This document shows positions 36,701-49,286 of a stretch of 64,000 nucleotides of DNA, one piece after another (the stretch's first letter is position 1; the number at the start of each line of letters is the position of its first letter). The notes under the pieces are model-generated. The model saw nothing but the letters and a program-made list of their open reading frames with translations. It searched no databases and was not told the origin of the DNA. The translations under genes were made by a program, and so were the position numbers. The stretch is taken from NCBI GenBank assembly GCA_013400975.1, contig WBMZ01009030.1, positions 62,001-126,000 on the forward strand. Reading direction: 5' to 3'. The DNA comes from Atrichornis clamosus (lineage: Eukaryota; Chordata; Aves; Passeriformes; Menuridae).

Positions 36701-39700
36701 TTTGGTGGGTTGATTCTCTCTCACCTAGGATGTGGAAACTCAGCTGTGAGGCTTTTGGTTTACTTTGTTTTGTTTTTTCTTTTGTGTTTTTTTTCCCTTT
36801 CAAAATCAATGATACTGTCATCATCAAAATACAGATCCTTGTTTGGTTTTTAAATGGAAAATTTACACTAAAAATAATGGAATTTAATTTAATTGTAAAG
36901 ATGATTTACATTTCTCATTATGTACACTTGAATTAGAAACATACAGCTATGTTTTGTTTTCTGGTACCAAACTAAATTGATGTATATTTGCTTTAAGTAG
37001 TTAGTACCAGTTTCTAGGAGTCACTCCAAACAGGTGAAAATGCTGGTTTGCAGTGTCATGGGAGTTAGAAATTAATATTTATTCAAGATGTTAAAACTCC
37101 TCTTGAATGAAGCAAAGAAAATGTACCATAAGTTTATTAGGAATCTTGTATCATTAAAAATTTAATTTCTGTATAGCAGATATGAGCCTAGTATAGTTTT
37201 GAAACAAAGCACAAAACTGTTGAAACAGTGTTTTGTTCTCACTGATGTTGTGATTTATTTGAGTAACAATGCTGTCATTAATTTTTAATAATTGATGCAA
37301 CCAGAGCTTTATGCTGTTAGTGACACTTCATTTCAAAGCCCTGCATAAGGTTAACTGTAACATCACAACATAGTGGAAAAAACCACTTTCGTAATGCTCT
37401 GAGGGTTTCTCAGCAACGTCCAGCTGCACTAGAATTTTCTTTTAGATGAAACAATCCATTTCCCCCCTCTCCCCTTGTTTGTGTTTTCTCTCGGGGCTGT
37501 TGGTTGGTTTCTTACAGATAAGAACTGCTGTTGGGGCATAGTAAAAATACTTGTCATTGTTCTGTGTGCGTAACGGGATATATTGGTGCATTCAGAAAAC
37601 AGGTTTAATGTGTGCTGGTCAAGAGCTGATCTTCCTCTTTCTGCTGCATGACCCTGAGAATGAGCTTTAAGGAATTGTCCTGCTGTGGGTGACCAAACCC
37701 CAGCGCTGGGGTTAACAGCCAGTATTGTAGCCAAAAGGGGGTTACAAATTAACAAAAAATGAAATAGATTTATAAACAGTGGGGCTAGCAACAAACACAA
37801 GAGATTGCATTCTGTGTGGTTGTTAACAGTCAACAGAACCTAAGCATTATATGCAGCAATTGAGTGGCTCTTACTCAAAGTGTAGGAATAACATCTTAAA
37901 ACAGGGCTGTTCGTGCATGTGATGTTTTTCTGCTTCTCATCCTTGATTCTGTATATTCTCAAACATGGGATTGAAGGCCAACTCAGTCTGGTGGTTTTGT
38001 GATTTCTTTTGGGGTTTTTTTGGTGTGAATATTACTGTTGCGTCAACATCAAAAAGTTCATCCTGTTTCTTTTATTTTTTCCAAAGTCCAGCACAGAGTT
38101 CCTGGTTGAAAAGCAGACAAGTGCAATAGTTTGAATATGAAATGTTTGTAGCCTGGGTTGTGCTGCTATAGCAATGTGTATTGCAAGGAAAACTGCCAGA
38201 ATATCTACTCAAATGGTGTCAAATCTCTGGCCGTAGTGGTTATGAATTATCTTTGGAAAAATGTAGTAGCACTGGGCATCCTCAGATCTTGTCCTTTGCA
38301 TTCTGAGTGCATGCCTATGGTGAGTGCTGGCTGAAAATGAACTGGAATGGCAGGAATGTGGTGTAGTTTAGTTGTCAGAATGCCTTAAAAGTAGGTGATT
38401 GAAAGTTAAATAGTATAGTCCAAAGTAAATATATTTATTATATAATTTTTTATATTATAGTTTTGGTGCCCTTCTACCTTAAGGGGAAACAAATTCAAAG
38501 CTTTAACAGCTTGATTCATACTTGTTCTTCTCCGTTCCTCCTGTATGTGAGCTCAGTCTCTTGAATATCAAGTGGGTACATTACCAACTGCTTTTAGCTG
38601 CGGAGCATTCCAGCCTACTGCATTGATGTTTCTGTCCAATAGCTTAACCTGCTTCTTTCCACACACTCCAAAGACAGCCAGATGGTTCCATAATGTACGG
38701 CAGTACTCAGGCATAAAACTCACTTTAGTGATGCTCTACAGTTCTGCACTGGCACATCCCCGTGCAGGGTTTTCACAATAGTGATTATGACTTCAGAGGA
38801 AGCCAGTTTGATAGAATGTGTTTCAGGAAGGTCATTATAGCTTTCTTGGTGAATATACATAAAACTGTAAGGCTGTTTTCTTTTTCCTCTTCTTTTTTTT
38901 TTGGTATGAGAAAATTGTTCAGGTAATCTCTCTTAACAGAAATCCTACTCCAAAAGTCCCCTTTTCTTCCAGGAGTTCAGCTGTGATGGCTCTTGTGCTC
39001 TGGTTTAACTCCCAGAGTGTAGTGACAAACACAGAGATGTGTTTGGAGGGATGGACAGTGTGAGCTCAGGGAAAAGGTTCCAGGTAGGTGGTCTATGACA
39101 GCGGGGCTGACATAGAGCTCTCAGGACATGGGTAAGGAAGAGGGAAAAGTGGTGCTCAGAATGAGGCATTCAAGTCTCTGGCTGGTTGGAGTGTTAATGG
39201 CAGGTATGTACAATGCTGTTCATAATGGGACACTGGATTTTTCCAAGGTTCTCAGCTTCAAGAGCATAGTGGGAAAATTGAGTCCTGATCAATTGATTTT
39301 TCCTAATCAAAATATTCCTTCCCTTCCCCCTGCCCTATAATAAAAGATTGTCTTCCTGCTTTTAAAATGTTGACATTCCTATGAACCTGTGTGCCTAAGA
39401 AAATGACAAGATACATCAAGTAAAAAAGATGATTTAGCAAAATTACCCAATGTATTTTTTTATGAAGTCTGTGGAAAGGTGTTTTGTTGTTGCGTGGTGT
39501 TTGACTTTAAAGCTAAAGAAAAAAACCATCTGTAACTTAGGATGCAGCCTTGTTGATGTGGTACCAAAGGCAAACAGATTAAAAGGATGCCAAGTATGTG
39601 GGGTTGCCCCTTGCCTGTGGTACTGCTTGTAGAATCACTGTGTCTCCCCAGCGTCCTGCTCTCTCTACCCCCACCCCCAAGCATAAGGAAAATATGAAAA

Positions 39701-40753
39701 TAGTTCCATGTATCAAAGCCATCCTTACCCAGTGAATGTCTGAAGAGCACCAGTACTTCAGTAATAAAGTGCTTCTGAGAGCTGGTGAATCAATAATGAT
39801 AAAATACTTCTTTAAAGGATAATACAACTTTTTAGGCATTTTCAAATATACTATGCCTTTTCTTATCAATACAGACAGAACAGTGGTTCTAAATTGAATA
39901 ACAAAATACCTCGTAATGTTAAAATCTACTCATCATGTATATTTGGAATCTGATCTTATATTGTCCTTTTTTCTTTCATACCTCAGACTTGGCATGGAAA
40001 AATATTTAAGGGTCTTGTGGTCATAGGGAATGACTTCTGATGTGTTACCTGAAGGAATAAAGAAGCAGGATTCAAGGCATTGTAACTTGAGCTTGGAAAT
40101 CTTAGCCATTCCCAGAGCTAGGATTCTAATCACAAATTGCATCAGTTTATGCTAGTGCATAAGTCATTAGGAGGGAAGAAGTTAAGTTCTACTTTGGCTG
40201 GGGTTGGGGAAACTTACTCCACTTGAAAGGAGGGAGTAAAGAACCTATACTGTGGTTATATTTTAAAGCAACTAAGGTGGAAGTGAGAAAAGGCACAGAA
40301 TTTGAAATGCACCTGAAAGGCCCATCTCTAAGAGCCTCTTGAAATACCCCAGACAGGAATTTTGAGAAATAACGAGCACGTGGCAGTTGCCACAGACAGC
40401 ACCTCGTGGCTCTCGTTCCAAATTAGCAAGCCAGGGAAAGTCCTGCTCTGAGAGCTATCTGTGGATTTACTAGCCTAATTTTAGTTGTAGGTTATTTTTT
40501 TAACAGCTTATGTTAAACTAAGAGTTTTATGGTGTGAATTCAGAATTTTAAGGACATTTATTGACTGAGCACAAGCTGCCAACTGTGAAATGAATAGGCA
40601 ATTAAAAGGTTTATTTTTATGTTTCTAGTGTGGCCCATAACATAAGGCAATAGCAGTGATGTGGCTGAAACAGAGCCTGAAAACAGAGGTGTAGCATGAG
40701 CAACTAGGACATTTTCACAAGCCTGTTGTTCTTGGGCTTTGTTCTTCCCTTAG
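33721..40753. other. non-coding stretch, nothing decisive
   Basis: AT-rich sequence with scattered T runs and no recognised element boundaries. A 134-codon minus-strand frame at 37429-37833 and a 104-codon one at 34799-35113 have no motif support. Confidence 0.5.
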
Positions 40754-40892
40754 CCTTGCTGCACCTGTGCTGTCAATTCAAAGCTTTGGTGATGCTTTCC
40801 GAAGTTGCCGCATATGAGGTCTCTCAAATATTGGTCCCTTTGTGGGATTTAAATAGTTTTTAGTCTTTGACAGTTCGCTTTTGAGTCTGAAG
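40754..40892 (+). other. candidate non-coding exon
   Basis: A good acceptor (pyrimidine-rich, TTCCCTTAG ending at 40753) is followed 139 bases later by a near-perfect donor, AAG|GTAAGTA at 40892/40893. One frame is open for about 40 codons but meets TAG before the donor, and the other two stop earlier. As an internal coding exon it is unlikely; a lncRNA, UTR or terminal-type exon remains possible. This rests on splice grammar only. Confidence 0.15.
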
Positions 40893-41763
40893 GTAAGTAC
40901 AGACCATGTTCCCCCCGTTAGGTTTCTGTTTTGTCGCCCTGTTTTAACTTAGTGTCATTGTTGAGGTGATTTCTCTGAAAGAAAGAATGAATCCATGTGA
41001 CTGAATGCATACCAGGTTTAGCTAATACTTACAAATTACCCATTTTCCCCTAATATTGTACAGTTAAAAGTTCATTGCCCATAAGAGAATACATCTTTTT
41101 TCAGTTTGAGAAATAAGTAGTTAAATTCTCCAGATAGTTTTTAAATGAGTTGTCATATGCTTTAGCACAACCATTCAGTCTTTCCTTTCTCTGTTCCTTC
41201 TTTTTTTGTAATGGAAATACATTGTTTACTGTATATAGATGATTTTTATGTGTTGTTTATTAAGTGTGCAATAGAAATTCTGAGAGAAATATAGTGCTAG
41301 GGTACATTAAGTTGGAGTATTCTAAATTCTCTTAAAGTAGATTTGGTGAAATAAAATGATGTTTTTATTAAAAAGAAAAGGGATTGCTCTGTGGTACTTA
41401 AATGATGGTTATATAGTACTGAAGACTTACTCATGTTTATGTACCTGTGCACCTTTTGTGTTTGTCACATTTTACTGTACTGCGGAATAACTAACGAGGA
41501 TAGGACTTTCCAGTAGGTAATGCTGCACTACAATATATATATGAAACTGAGTACATGAGTAGGATAGATAATTTTGAATTATCTTAAGAAGTTATTTTAT
41601 TCTATTTTGGTGTATTTTAAGAAAGAAATAATGGTTCGGGACATGATGTAAGCAAAGGGCTTTCATATGTGGAAAAGGACTGCCTTCCCCTGGAAGGACT
41701 TCCAGACATGTCCATATTCCTTAACTCCTTGGTTTAGAAGAATTTGTGGTATTAATTTCAAAT

Positions 41764-41769
41764 CGTAGT
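41764..41769 (+). repeat. LTR target-site duplication, left copy (CGTAGT)
   Basis: CGTAGT abuts the TG end of the LTR and is repeated exactly after its CA end at 42098-42103. A 6-bp duplication is typical of alpharetrovirus-like and ERVK-class integrations in birds. Confidence 0.9.
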
Positions 41770-41834
41770 TGTCGCTAGTGAGCCCGGGCACCAATGACAC
41801 GGACGGTTTTATGTAGATGAAAAAACCGACCTCT

Positions 41835-41840
41835 TTATTA
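41835..41840 (-). terminator. polyadenylation signal AATAAA in the LTR
   Basis: Plus-strand TTTATT, read as AATAAA in the LTR's own orientation, just downstream of its TATA box. Confidence 0.75.
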
Positions 41841-41855
41841 TATTTACAAAGGTGC

Positions 41856-41863
41856 TTATATAC
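41856..41863 (-). promoter_or_regulatory. TATA box of the LTR promoter
   Basis: Reads TATATAAG on the minus strand, with two CCAAT motifs about 30 and 60 bases upstream. This is a typical compact U3 promoter. Confidence 0.75.
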
Positions 41864-42097
41864 CTTAGCACGCTGGACTACATAAGGTCATTGGTTCACT
41901 GACCAGCCACCCCCCAGAGGGATTGGCTGGACCCAGTAACTCTTACCTCATGTTTTCTTCTTTGGTCTCATAACTAGACCATAGTTTACAGTACTTCTAA
42001 ATTGTTTTCCTGCAGCGTCCTTGAGAAAGCCTTGCTTTCTCACAGACACTTGTCAGGAAACTGAAATCTCTTTGCACCCAGGCCTGTAACATCCACA

Positions 42098-42103
42098 CGT
42101 AGT
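42098..42103 (+). repeat. LTR target-site duplication, right copy (CGTAGT)
   Basis: Exact copy of 41764-41769. It fixes the element's right boundary at 42097. Confidence 0.9.
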
Positions 42104-44349
42104 CTTTTAAACTTTGCTTAATGAACTTTTCATAGGAGAGCATCCTTACTGATGTTAAATGAGTTCTAGAAGTTTAAAATGGACCATTAAGCCTGGGATC
42201 TACCAGGAGCCATAGATGGGAGTGCAGAGGATGGATACAGGTCCTGTCATCTTCCTGTTGCCACAGCACCGCACAGCAGAGTCATAAAAGAAGAATCCCT
42301 TTGCATGTGCCCGTGCAGTCTGATCACACTGTCAGAGCCGTGCTGTTGAAGGCAGGCTGAAGGCTGTGTCTGTCTTCATACATATGCATTTAGTGGAATA
42401 GGCTGTAAAAGTAGCAGAACAGAGTAAACGCTGTGAATCTGTTCCGCTCCTCGGCTTTACGCACTGAGATAATAAGCAGTGTATTGGGAGGATCAGTTCT
42501 CATTCGGAAACCAGGCAAGTGTGGTGTGAAAATCAAGACTAAATCTCCAGTCTTTTCATTTATAGCTTTGTTTCTACTGATACACAACTAGTTACCAGCA
42601 CTATTTAGCTTATTATTATTTTCGTAAGTATTGAATAAAGGCGACACTTGGTGCTTTTAATGAAACTCGAGTGATTTCATTGCCCTTTTGCAGGCCTTGC
42701 CTTGCAGTAAATAAACTTGCTGCTGCAACACTTCAGGTAGCTGGGAGGGGTAGGAAGCAAATTCTCTTGTGCTGTTGATAGTGGAAGTTTCTGGACACCT
42801 CTAATGATGACTTCTATCTTATCATGGGGCAATCAAAGAATATGGCATTTGGTAATACTTTTAATGGCTTATGAATATGGATATCTGTATGAGTTTCTTG
42901 TTAGATAAATGAGGACCAAATTATTTATCATTTGTTTCCCTAAAACTACCCTTGAGATACCTTTGGTATCAGATACAGATGCACAATACTAGCAATATCA
43001 GTAATGAGGTGTTAAAAAAAGTAATTTCCCTGTTACTGTGCTATTGCATTATTTTTAATGCTGCATAAGAATTTTTGGAGATGACAGCCAAATACAATTT
43101 TAGGGATAAAGATTAATGACTTCCTACAAGCAAACCTAGTATTTCATTAACGCTTACGTAGACAGGATGATGCCAGGTGAGTGGCAACATAGACTTTCGA
43201 GTAAGACATTGCAAGAAGCCTAGAGATAAGATTTTACAGAGCACAAAAAATTACGATAAAAAACCCCGCAAAACCAAAATACAGTAAAAATGCAGTAATA
43301 AAAATATAAATGAAAGGTGTTGCAACTAAGGCAAACAGATGTGAGTTTGACGGGGAAGTTGTGTTACCCTTCTTTTCAATTGTTTACAAATACTGAGAAA
43401 AAAGTTTGAAAATTGCAAGCCTCTGATACTGTTTTTGGTGAGTTTCCTCTATACTTGAAGGTAGGCAAGCCCTAAACTTGTGGTAGGATATATTAATTTT
43501 GTATGTTGTTTTGAAATTGAAGTTGGTTCTACAGAGTTCAAGTTTGAAAAATGCCACAATCTGGATATTATTTTAAATAGGGATTATCCAGCTCTTTTGG
43601 TGTGCATGTGGAAAGTTGTCAGGCTGTACTGCAGTGTATTTCCTGGCTTTCCTGTATCTGGTGTACCATTTAGGATATTTGATACCTAGTGTGGCACCTA
43701 GGGTTTGAATAATGTTTTTAAAGCTGGTAACTTGGGCAAAGGTGCCTGCACTGTGCCTGGTATGGATGGCAGTGGGTCAAACACGGATCCAAACTACTTC
43801 TGGTCCTGCCACTCCCCGAGTTGTTGCCAGGAGCTGCATAAATGTTACCTTTCTCTGCAGAGAGCTTTGACGTGTGGGCACAGAGCTCTGCCCTCCTCCC
43901 TGCTGGGGTTTTTGATTGTACCTCTGTGTTAACTGTCCCTTGACTATTTAGAACAACATTTGCATCACTGACAAATAATCTCCATGTGAAATGGTGTATT
44001 TTGTCCACTGGTTGAACCCTCTTAACCACTTGAAGACCATTTATCAGTGATATTTAATTGACTGTTTGTGCTGGATAAAGCAAAGGTAAATCCTCTCTTG
44101 AACACTGAGTTAGACCCCCAGTGAAGCCTTATTTCATGGTCCTTTTAAGCTTTTCCTAAGCATGGAATTAAAATGTGATTGCTGTCTTTATTCTGGTGCA
44201 TCCCACTCATTCAAACAAAATGTTTTAAAATACTTCATAAACTGCCTTTTGATATGTAGCTTGTCTTGTCTGTGTGAAGTGGCTAATTATTCCCCCTAAT
44301 GATATAATTTAATGGTTAAATGTTTCAGTATTAATCTCCTGCCATAAAA

Positions 44350-44560
44350 AGATTCCTCGTCTTCACTCAGGGCTCTCAGATGACTTCTACGAACTAAAAC
44401 AAAGAAATCGTTCACATGGGATATCAACAGAAGCAGCTGTCACTGAGCTCTCATTTGCATCCTTTAATAACTAAGCTGATTTCCTTATCAGACATCATCT
44501 TTCATGTATATGAAATCCTAATATCTCCAGTTCTTAAGTAGTTCTAGAGTCAAGAAACAG
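44350..44560. promoter_or_regulatory. candidate conserved non-coding element with octamer site
   Basis: Dense transcription-factor-like words: the POU octamer ATTTGCAT (44453-44460), a GATA-type CTTATC (44484-44489), and AT-rich homeodomain-like words between them. A frame is open through 44364-44470 after an acceptor-like CAG, but there is no donor, so a regulatory reading is preferred. Based on motifs only. Confidence 0.2.
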
Positions 44561-44991
44561 GATTTTCAGCAGCTATGAACTCTTGGAGGGCTGAGGCAAT
44601 TATTAAGGTATCTTGATTCTGGTTGTTTGAGAACTGTCTCAGCAGCCCAGCTCTACTTGGACAGACCAGAGGAGCTAGTGCAGGTTTTGTTTCCTAACTG
44701 TGTAGCATATAGTGGATAAAAATCCACATAAGACAAGCAATTTCCCCAACTGTCATCAGTTTTAGAGGAAAAGCAAGAAGCTGAATGAAAATAAAGACTA
44801 GGTTTTTCTTTTGCATGAGTTTTTTTTCTGATTTATCACTGAGTTGCACTGAGGAGACAGAGGACACATAGCAAACATATTGTGGAGCTGCTTGTTTATG
44901 AATCTTGCACCTCCCTAAGCACTCAATAAACTGGTTGTGTAATGAATAAATGTATGTTTCCAGAGAAATGAAATGAAACAAAATGGATTAG

Positions 44992-45040
44992 ATGTTTTTT
45001 GGTTTGGGTTGGTTTTGTTGGTTTGTTTTTTTTTTTTCTG
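44992..45040 (+). repeat. T/G low-complexity tract
   Basis: T runs interrupted by GG, including a run of 13 T. No element structure. Confidence 0.7.
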
Positions 45041-48000
45041 GGAGTGTTTCTCAGATAGAACCAGCAAGGAATGTTTGACAGTAAAAGGATTCCTCAGAGC
45101 TGTCAGATATGTATATATGTATATACACACGTATTTTTTTTTATATGCACACAATTTCTCCTTCCCCTGTAGTTTCTCAAATCTGAACACAGAATTTTTG
45201 TGAATATGACAGGAAGTTAATTGCAAATGTTTAAAAAATTAGTATATGAAAAATGATCTATCACTACAAAAATACTTAGAGCAACTTGTCTGGAGCTGGC
45301 ATTTTTTAACATGTTCTTTAATTTGAAATTTTTCATCCCTTAGCATAGAGTCAGTAAACAGGACTACTGTAGGAGTACAGCCTGAAAGGATGTTTGAATT
45401 ATCTTTTAACAACAAGACTGTGCATGAGGATCCCAAAGTACTTAGGTATTCAACTTGAATAGGTTGATTAAATACCCAAGTGTCAATCAGCTTTCAAACT
45501 AAAACCTATTTGTGTAAATCCTTATCAAGAAATAAGCATATATGTTATTATGAAAGGCTGTTGAATTTTGGAGGATTTTGAGAGATTTAGTTCTCTTCCC
45601 TTAAGCATCTCTTCTGTGAAGCCAAGCTAGTAGGTATGGAGTGCAGCTGCAGATATGATACTCTCTCGTGAGATAGTTACAAGCCTTTTTAATAAGAACA
45701 GACGTTTGAAAACGCTGATGAGTTTTGTGTGAGCAGCATTCGGGTTTTGATCTGAGTGTATTTCACAGATGACACAGCAGAGGACTGGTGGTAAGGATTT
45801 TTCTCTGGTAGTGTCAGCTGGTTTTTGCTCAGTCCGAGCTGTCAGGTTTTCCTCTGCACAGGCAGAACACAGCACTGTGAAAGGAACAGCTTTAGTGTCT
45901 TGTATAAGGATAGATACCAAGGCAGCAGTAAAGTATTTGCAATCTAATTCTTTGCAAAGTACATCGTGATTGTATGTATTTCCAGTGCTCAAACAACTGG
46001 GCTTGAGGCAAGAGGATGAGAATATAGTGTGTCCTAGTCTTGTACCTTTTCTAGACTGTGGGCTGGTTTTGGGCAAAGGCTGACTGGATATGACAATATA
46101 AACACAGAAAGCCACACTTGCATCTGTCTAGGCATCACTACCCAAATCACCACGTGCTGCGTTTCCATCGAATTTGTGAGACACTCAGTTCTGTGGTTAT
46201 GCACAGGTTTGGTGTGTCCTGGTGGGTTATAAAGTCACAGACCTGGCACTTTGAACTGCTTGACTCCCCAGGGTTGTCAGTGCTCCTTTGATATACAACC
46301 TCATCACCTCAAGAACTATAAAGACAGCAGGTTGGTGTGTTTTTGCTGGATATTGGTGCTATTTTTCAGTTCTTGTAAGAAATACCAAGTCTTAATAAAT
46401 ACTTGTGCTCAAGTTCATAACTGTGAAAAATAGGTACTTTTTGTCATTTCCTATTACACTGTTAATTCCTAAAGTTAGACTTTGTGGCATCTGACAATTG
46501 CTTGCTTGCAATTATGGTGAGCCCTGTGTTTGGTCAGAATTTCAAATATGTTTATCAGTGACTTGATTCCGTAATTTGTTGATTACTGCAGTGAAATTTC
46601 CTCCCTACATTGTATCTGTTCTTCAGGTCTCAGTGTTGATAGGCAGCCACCTATATTCTCACACTGTTGGAAGTAAATTTCTGATTCTTTGATCAGAGAG
46701 ATATGAAATTCATTGATAATAGTCTTTGAAGATTAGAGAACTAGCAGGAATTTGGAATTTCGAAGTCTGTCTTAACAGAGATTTTTCTGTAATCAGTGAT
46801 GTTAAGAGCGAAAAAAAGCTCTAGGGGCTAGGAAGGGCACATCCTTTCTGAAGATTTAATGACTTCTAATAGTCCTCATGGAGAAGTCTTTTCTGTTTTG
46901 CCATCTCTTTTCATTTGTCTTTATTTTCAGCACTTTAAACTCCTCTTTTTAGTAGCAATCTGTTGGGGTTGGAAGTTTATGCTGTGCACAGTTTTGGAAT
47001 AAATATTCCATCTTTTCATCCATCTTTCTGTAAGATGTGGAAATCTCCTGGATCATTGTCCCTTCCAACACCTCCCATTCACAAAAGTAAGAAGAGATGT
47101 ATGCCTCGATGGATATTCTGTTTTGATACCCAAAACTAGCTAGAGGAGGTTGGTACTGCACATCTTTCTCCTTGGAGATGTATGAGATTGTCTGCAGTAC
47201 TTGCTGTGTTGAACTGCATTAATTTCCAGAATCCAGATTTCACATATAGAAAGACTGCACTTCTCTCCATGACGCACATACTAATTGCATGGAACAACAA
47301 AATTGGTAAGGCAAAGCTTACAGAAATACACTGAGAGCTACAGTCAGACTGCAACCACAGAAGGTGGGAGGTGAGATGGTGTGTGTACAGTTTGTTATTG
47401 TTCTTGATGCATTATGTCTCCAGAACTGACATAGCCAAAGCTCATTGATCCTTAGAATGGAGCAGCAAACTGAACAGCTACTGGCTTTCCAAAGGAAGTC
47501 ACTTATTTATACTGCAATTATTTGAAACTTTCTTCTCTGGCAGAATGGAGTAGAGCTATGTTGTTAGAAAACTGAAGGAATGTGTATTCATGGGATCCTG
47601 CCTGTTTGACTGTGCTGTGCTGAACTGCCGTGTGGGCAGGCAAAGCCAAGCACGTAGCTATCTATATATGTGCCCTCTGGTTTGACATCTGTGTCTTAGT
47701 GCCATCAAAGAGCTGCTGGAAACTGCTGCTGGGTTCGTTAAAAAATTAACCACTTACTCATTGCTTGCATTTTACATATCCAAGACAGAACAGGCAAAAT
47801 AACCAGTTCCATTTTTCTCTGCCACATGAATTCTGTGTAATTTTCAAATACAAAGTTGGTTTGTTGCTATATATATTGATTATTCCAGCTTTCTTGCAAA
47901 GAAGTGTTGCAATATCTGTTAAGTTTTAATTAAATAGTACCTTTCTGTGTTTCAAAGAGTGTTTAACGTGGTATCTTCTGGAAAATGTTTTTATGTGGAA

Positions 48001-48842
48001 ACAGCTGGGATTCCTGAACACAGCTAAATCAGATGATTTAAAGCAAAAATTGTCCAACTGCTGAATAGCACTTTGGATCAGGTTTTGGTTGGTGGTACTA
48101 ACGGCTTCTGGCTGTGAACAGACACGGAGGAAATGTCCCTGGCTTGGGCAGTCCTCACTTGCATTGCTGGTACACGAGTTCAGAACCCTTCAGGTTAAAG
48201 GGACCGTTTGGTCTGCTGACTTTCCTTCTAGTCTAAGGCTCCCAAAAATTAGTATTTGCCATTTGCAATGGAAACCATGTATGGTTAAATTCATAACATT
48301 TTAAAAAACAGTTCCTATTTCAAAGTGACTTTTGTTTTACTTCGCTAAGTTTCTGCTGCATCTTAATTTATGTTTTTTTTCAAATATTGAAATGAAATTT
48401 AATTTTCAAACAGCAGTTACCATGTTGGAAACCTTGGCAGTTGAGCAAGTATGTGCGAAGAACTCATAGCCCAATAGAAAGGTTACTGCTTTCTGTTTTC
48501 ACTTGGAAAACCCCATATGATTAAAGTGATTTTGTGGTTGGAAAGGTTCCTAATTGCCTACATTTCAATGTTTTATCTTGTCTAATTAGTTAGTTCTCTG
48601 CTGCAGAGGATCATTTCTTAGACATTGAAGGTTCCATGTAGTCTGACCACGCTATTAAAAAAAAATCCTCAGCAACTAACCCAAAACTCAACAACACTCC
48701 AAAAACTGATATCTCACTGCTATGTAACAGAGTTAGTGCTCTGCTCAGTATTTTAGTTCCGTACTTTTAACAATACCGTATTTTGGCTGCACTTTGTGAA
48801 GTATAAAGGTAATGTAATCCAATGCTCAGGAAGTACATCAAC

Positions 48843-49286
48843 CTGCTGGAGCAAGTTCCGAGGAAGCCAGCTACGTGATTAGAGAGATGGAGCAACTCTC
48901 CTGTGAGGAAAGGCTGAGAATTGAATTTGTTCAGCCTGGAGAAGAGATGGCTTAGGGGTGACCTAATTGTGGCCTTCCAGTACGTGAAGGAAGCCCACAA
49001 GAGAGATGAAGAGGGAGTTTTTACAGGGACATGTAACAAGGACGAGGGGGAATGGATTCAGACTGAGAGTAGGTTTAGATTAGGGAAAAAACCTTCCCTG
49101 TGAGGGTGGTCAGGCCCTGGCACAGGTTCCCCAGAGAAGCTGTGGCTGCCCCATCCCTGGAAGTGTCCAAGGCCGGGCTGGAGCTCTAAGTCTGGTCTGG
49201 TGTAGGTGTCCCTGCCCAAGGCAGTGGGGGTGAAACGGATAACCATCTTGAGGTCCCTTCCAAGGCCATTCTGTGAGTCTATGAAT
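48843..49286 (+). mobile_element. CR1 LINE 3' part, about 440 bp, sense orientation
   Basis: The longest CR1 copy here. In order it shows 'gatggagcaactctcctgtgaggaaaggctgaga', 'gttcagcctggagaagag', 'gtgacctaattgtggccttccagta', 'gtgagggtggtcaggc', 'ggcacaggttccccagagaagctgtgg', 'ccccatccctggaagtgtccaaggcc' and the end 'ccaaggccattctgtgagtctatgaatg', which matches the tail with its octamer-like repeat. It includes the very end of ORF2 and the 3' UTR and is inactive through truncation. Confidence 0.94.

Larger units (their letters stand above)
41770..42097 (-). mobile_element. solo LTR of an endogenous retrovirus (ERVK/alpha-like)
   Basis: A 328-bp element bounded by TGT...ACA and flanked by perfect 6-bp duplications (CGTAGT). 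In minus orientation it shows the order expected of a retroviral LTR: two CCAAT boxes (plus-strand ATTGG at 41922-41926 and 41890-41894), a TATA box (41856-41863), AATAAA (41835-41840) and a short tail to the terminal CA. TATA and AATAAA are only about 15 bases apart, so the polyadenylation signal sits near the cap site, an arrangement also known from avian leukosis-type LTRs. No primer-binding site, gag, pol or env lies next to it, so it is a solo LTR left by recombination between two LTRs. The perfect duplication suggests a fairly young insertion. It could still act as a promoter, directed leftward. Confidence 0.9.
42104..48842. other. non-coding stretch with one enhancer-like segment
   Basis: No gene is recognised. 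The 162-codon minus-strand frame at 45627-46115 shows no motif and overlaps a 66-codon frame on the other strand. T/G-rich low complexity lies at 44992-45040 and a TA/CA-rich tract at 45106-45150. The segment 44350-44560 is discussed separately. Confidence 0.5.

Noticed and set aside
45627..46115. 162-codon minus-strand open frame
   Set aside because: No domain, signal peptide or splice context; the other strand is also open in part. Chance length for 64 kb.
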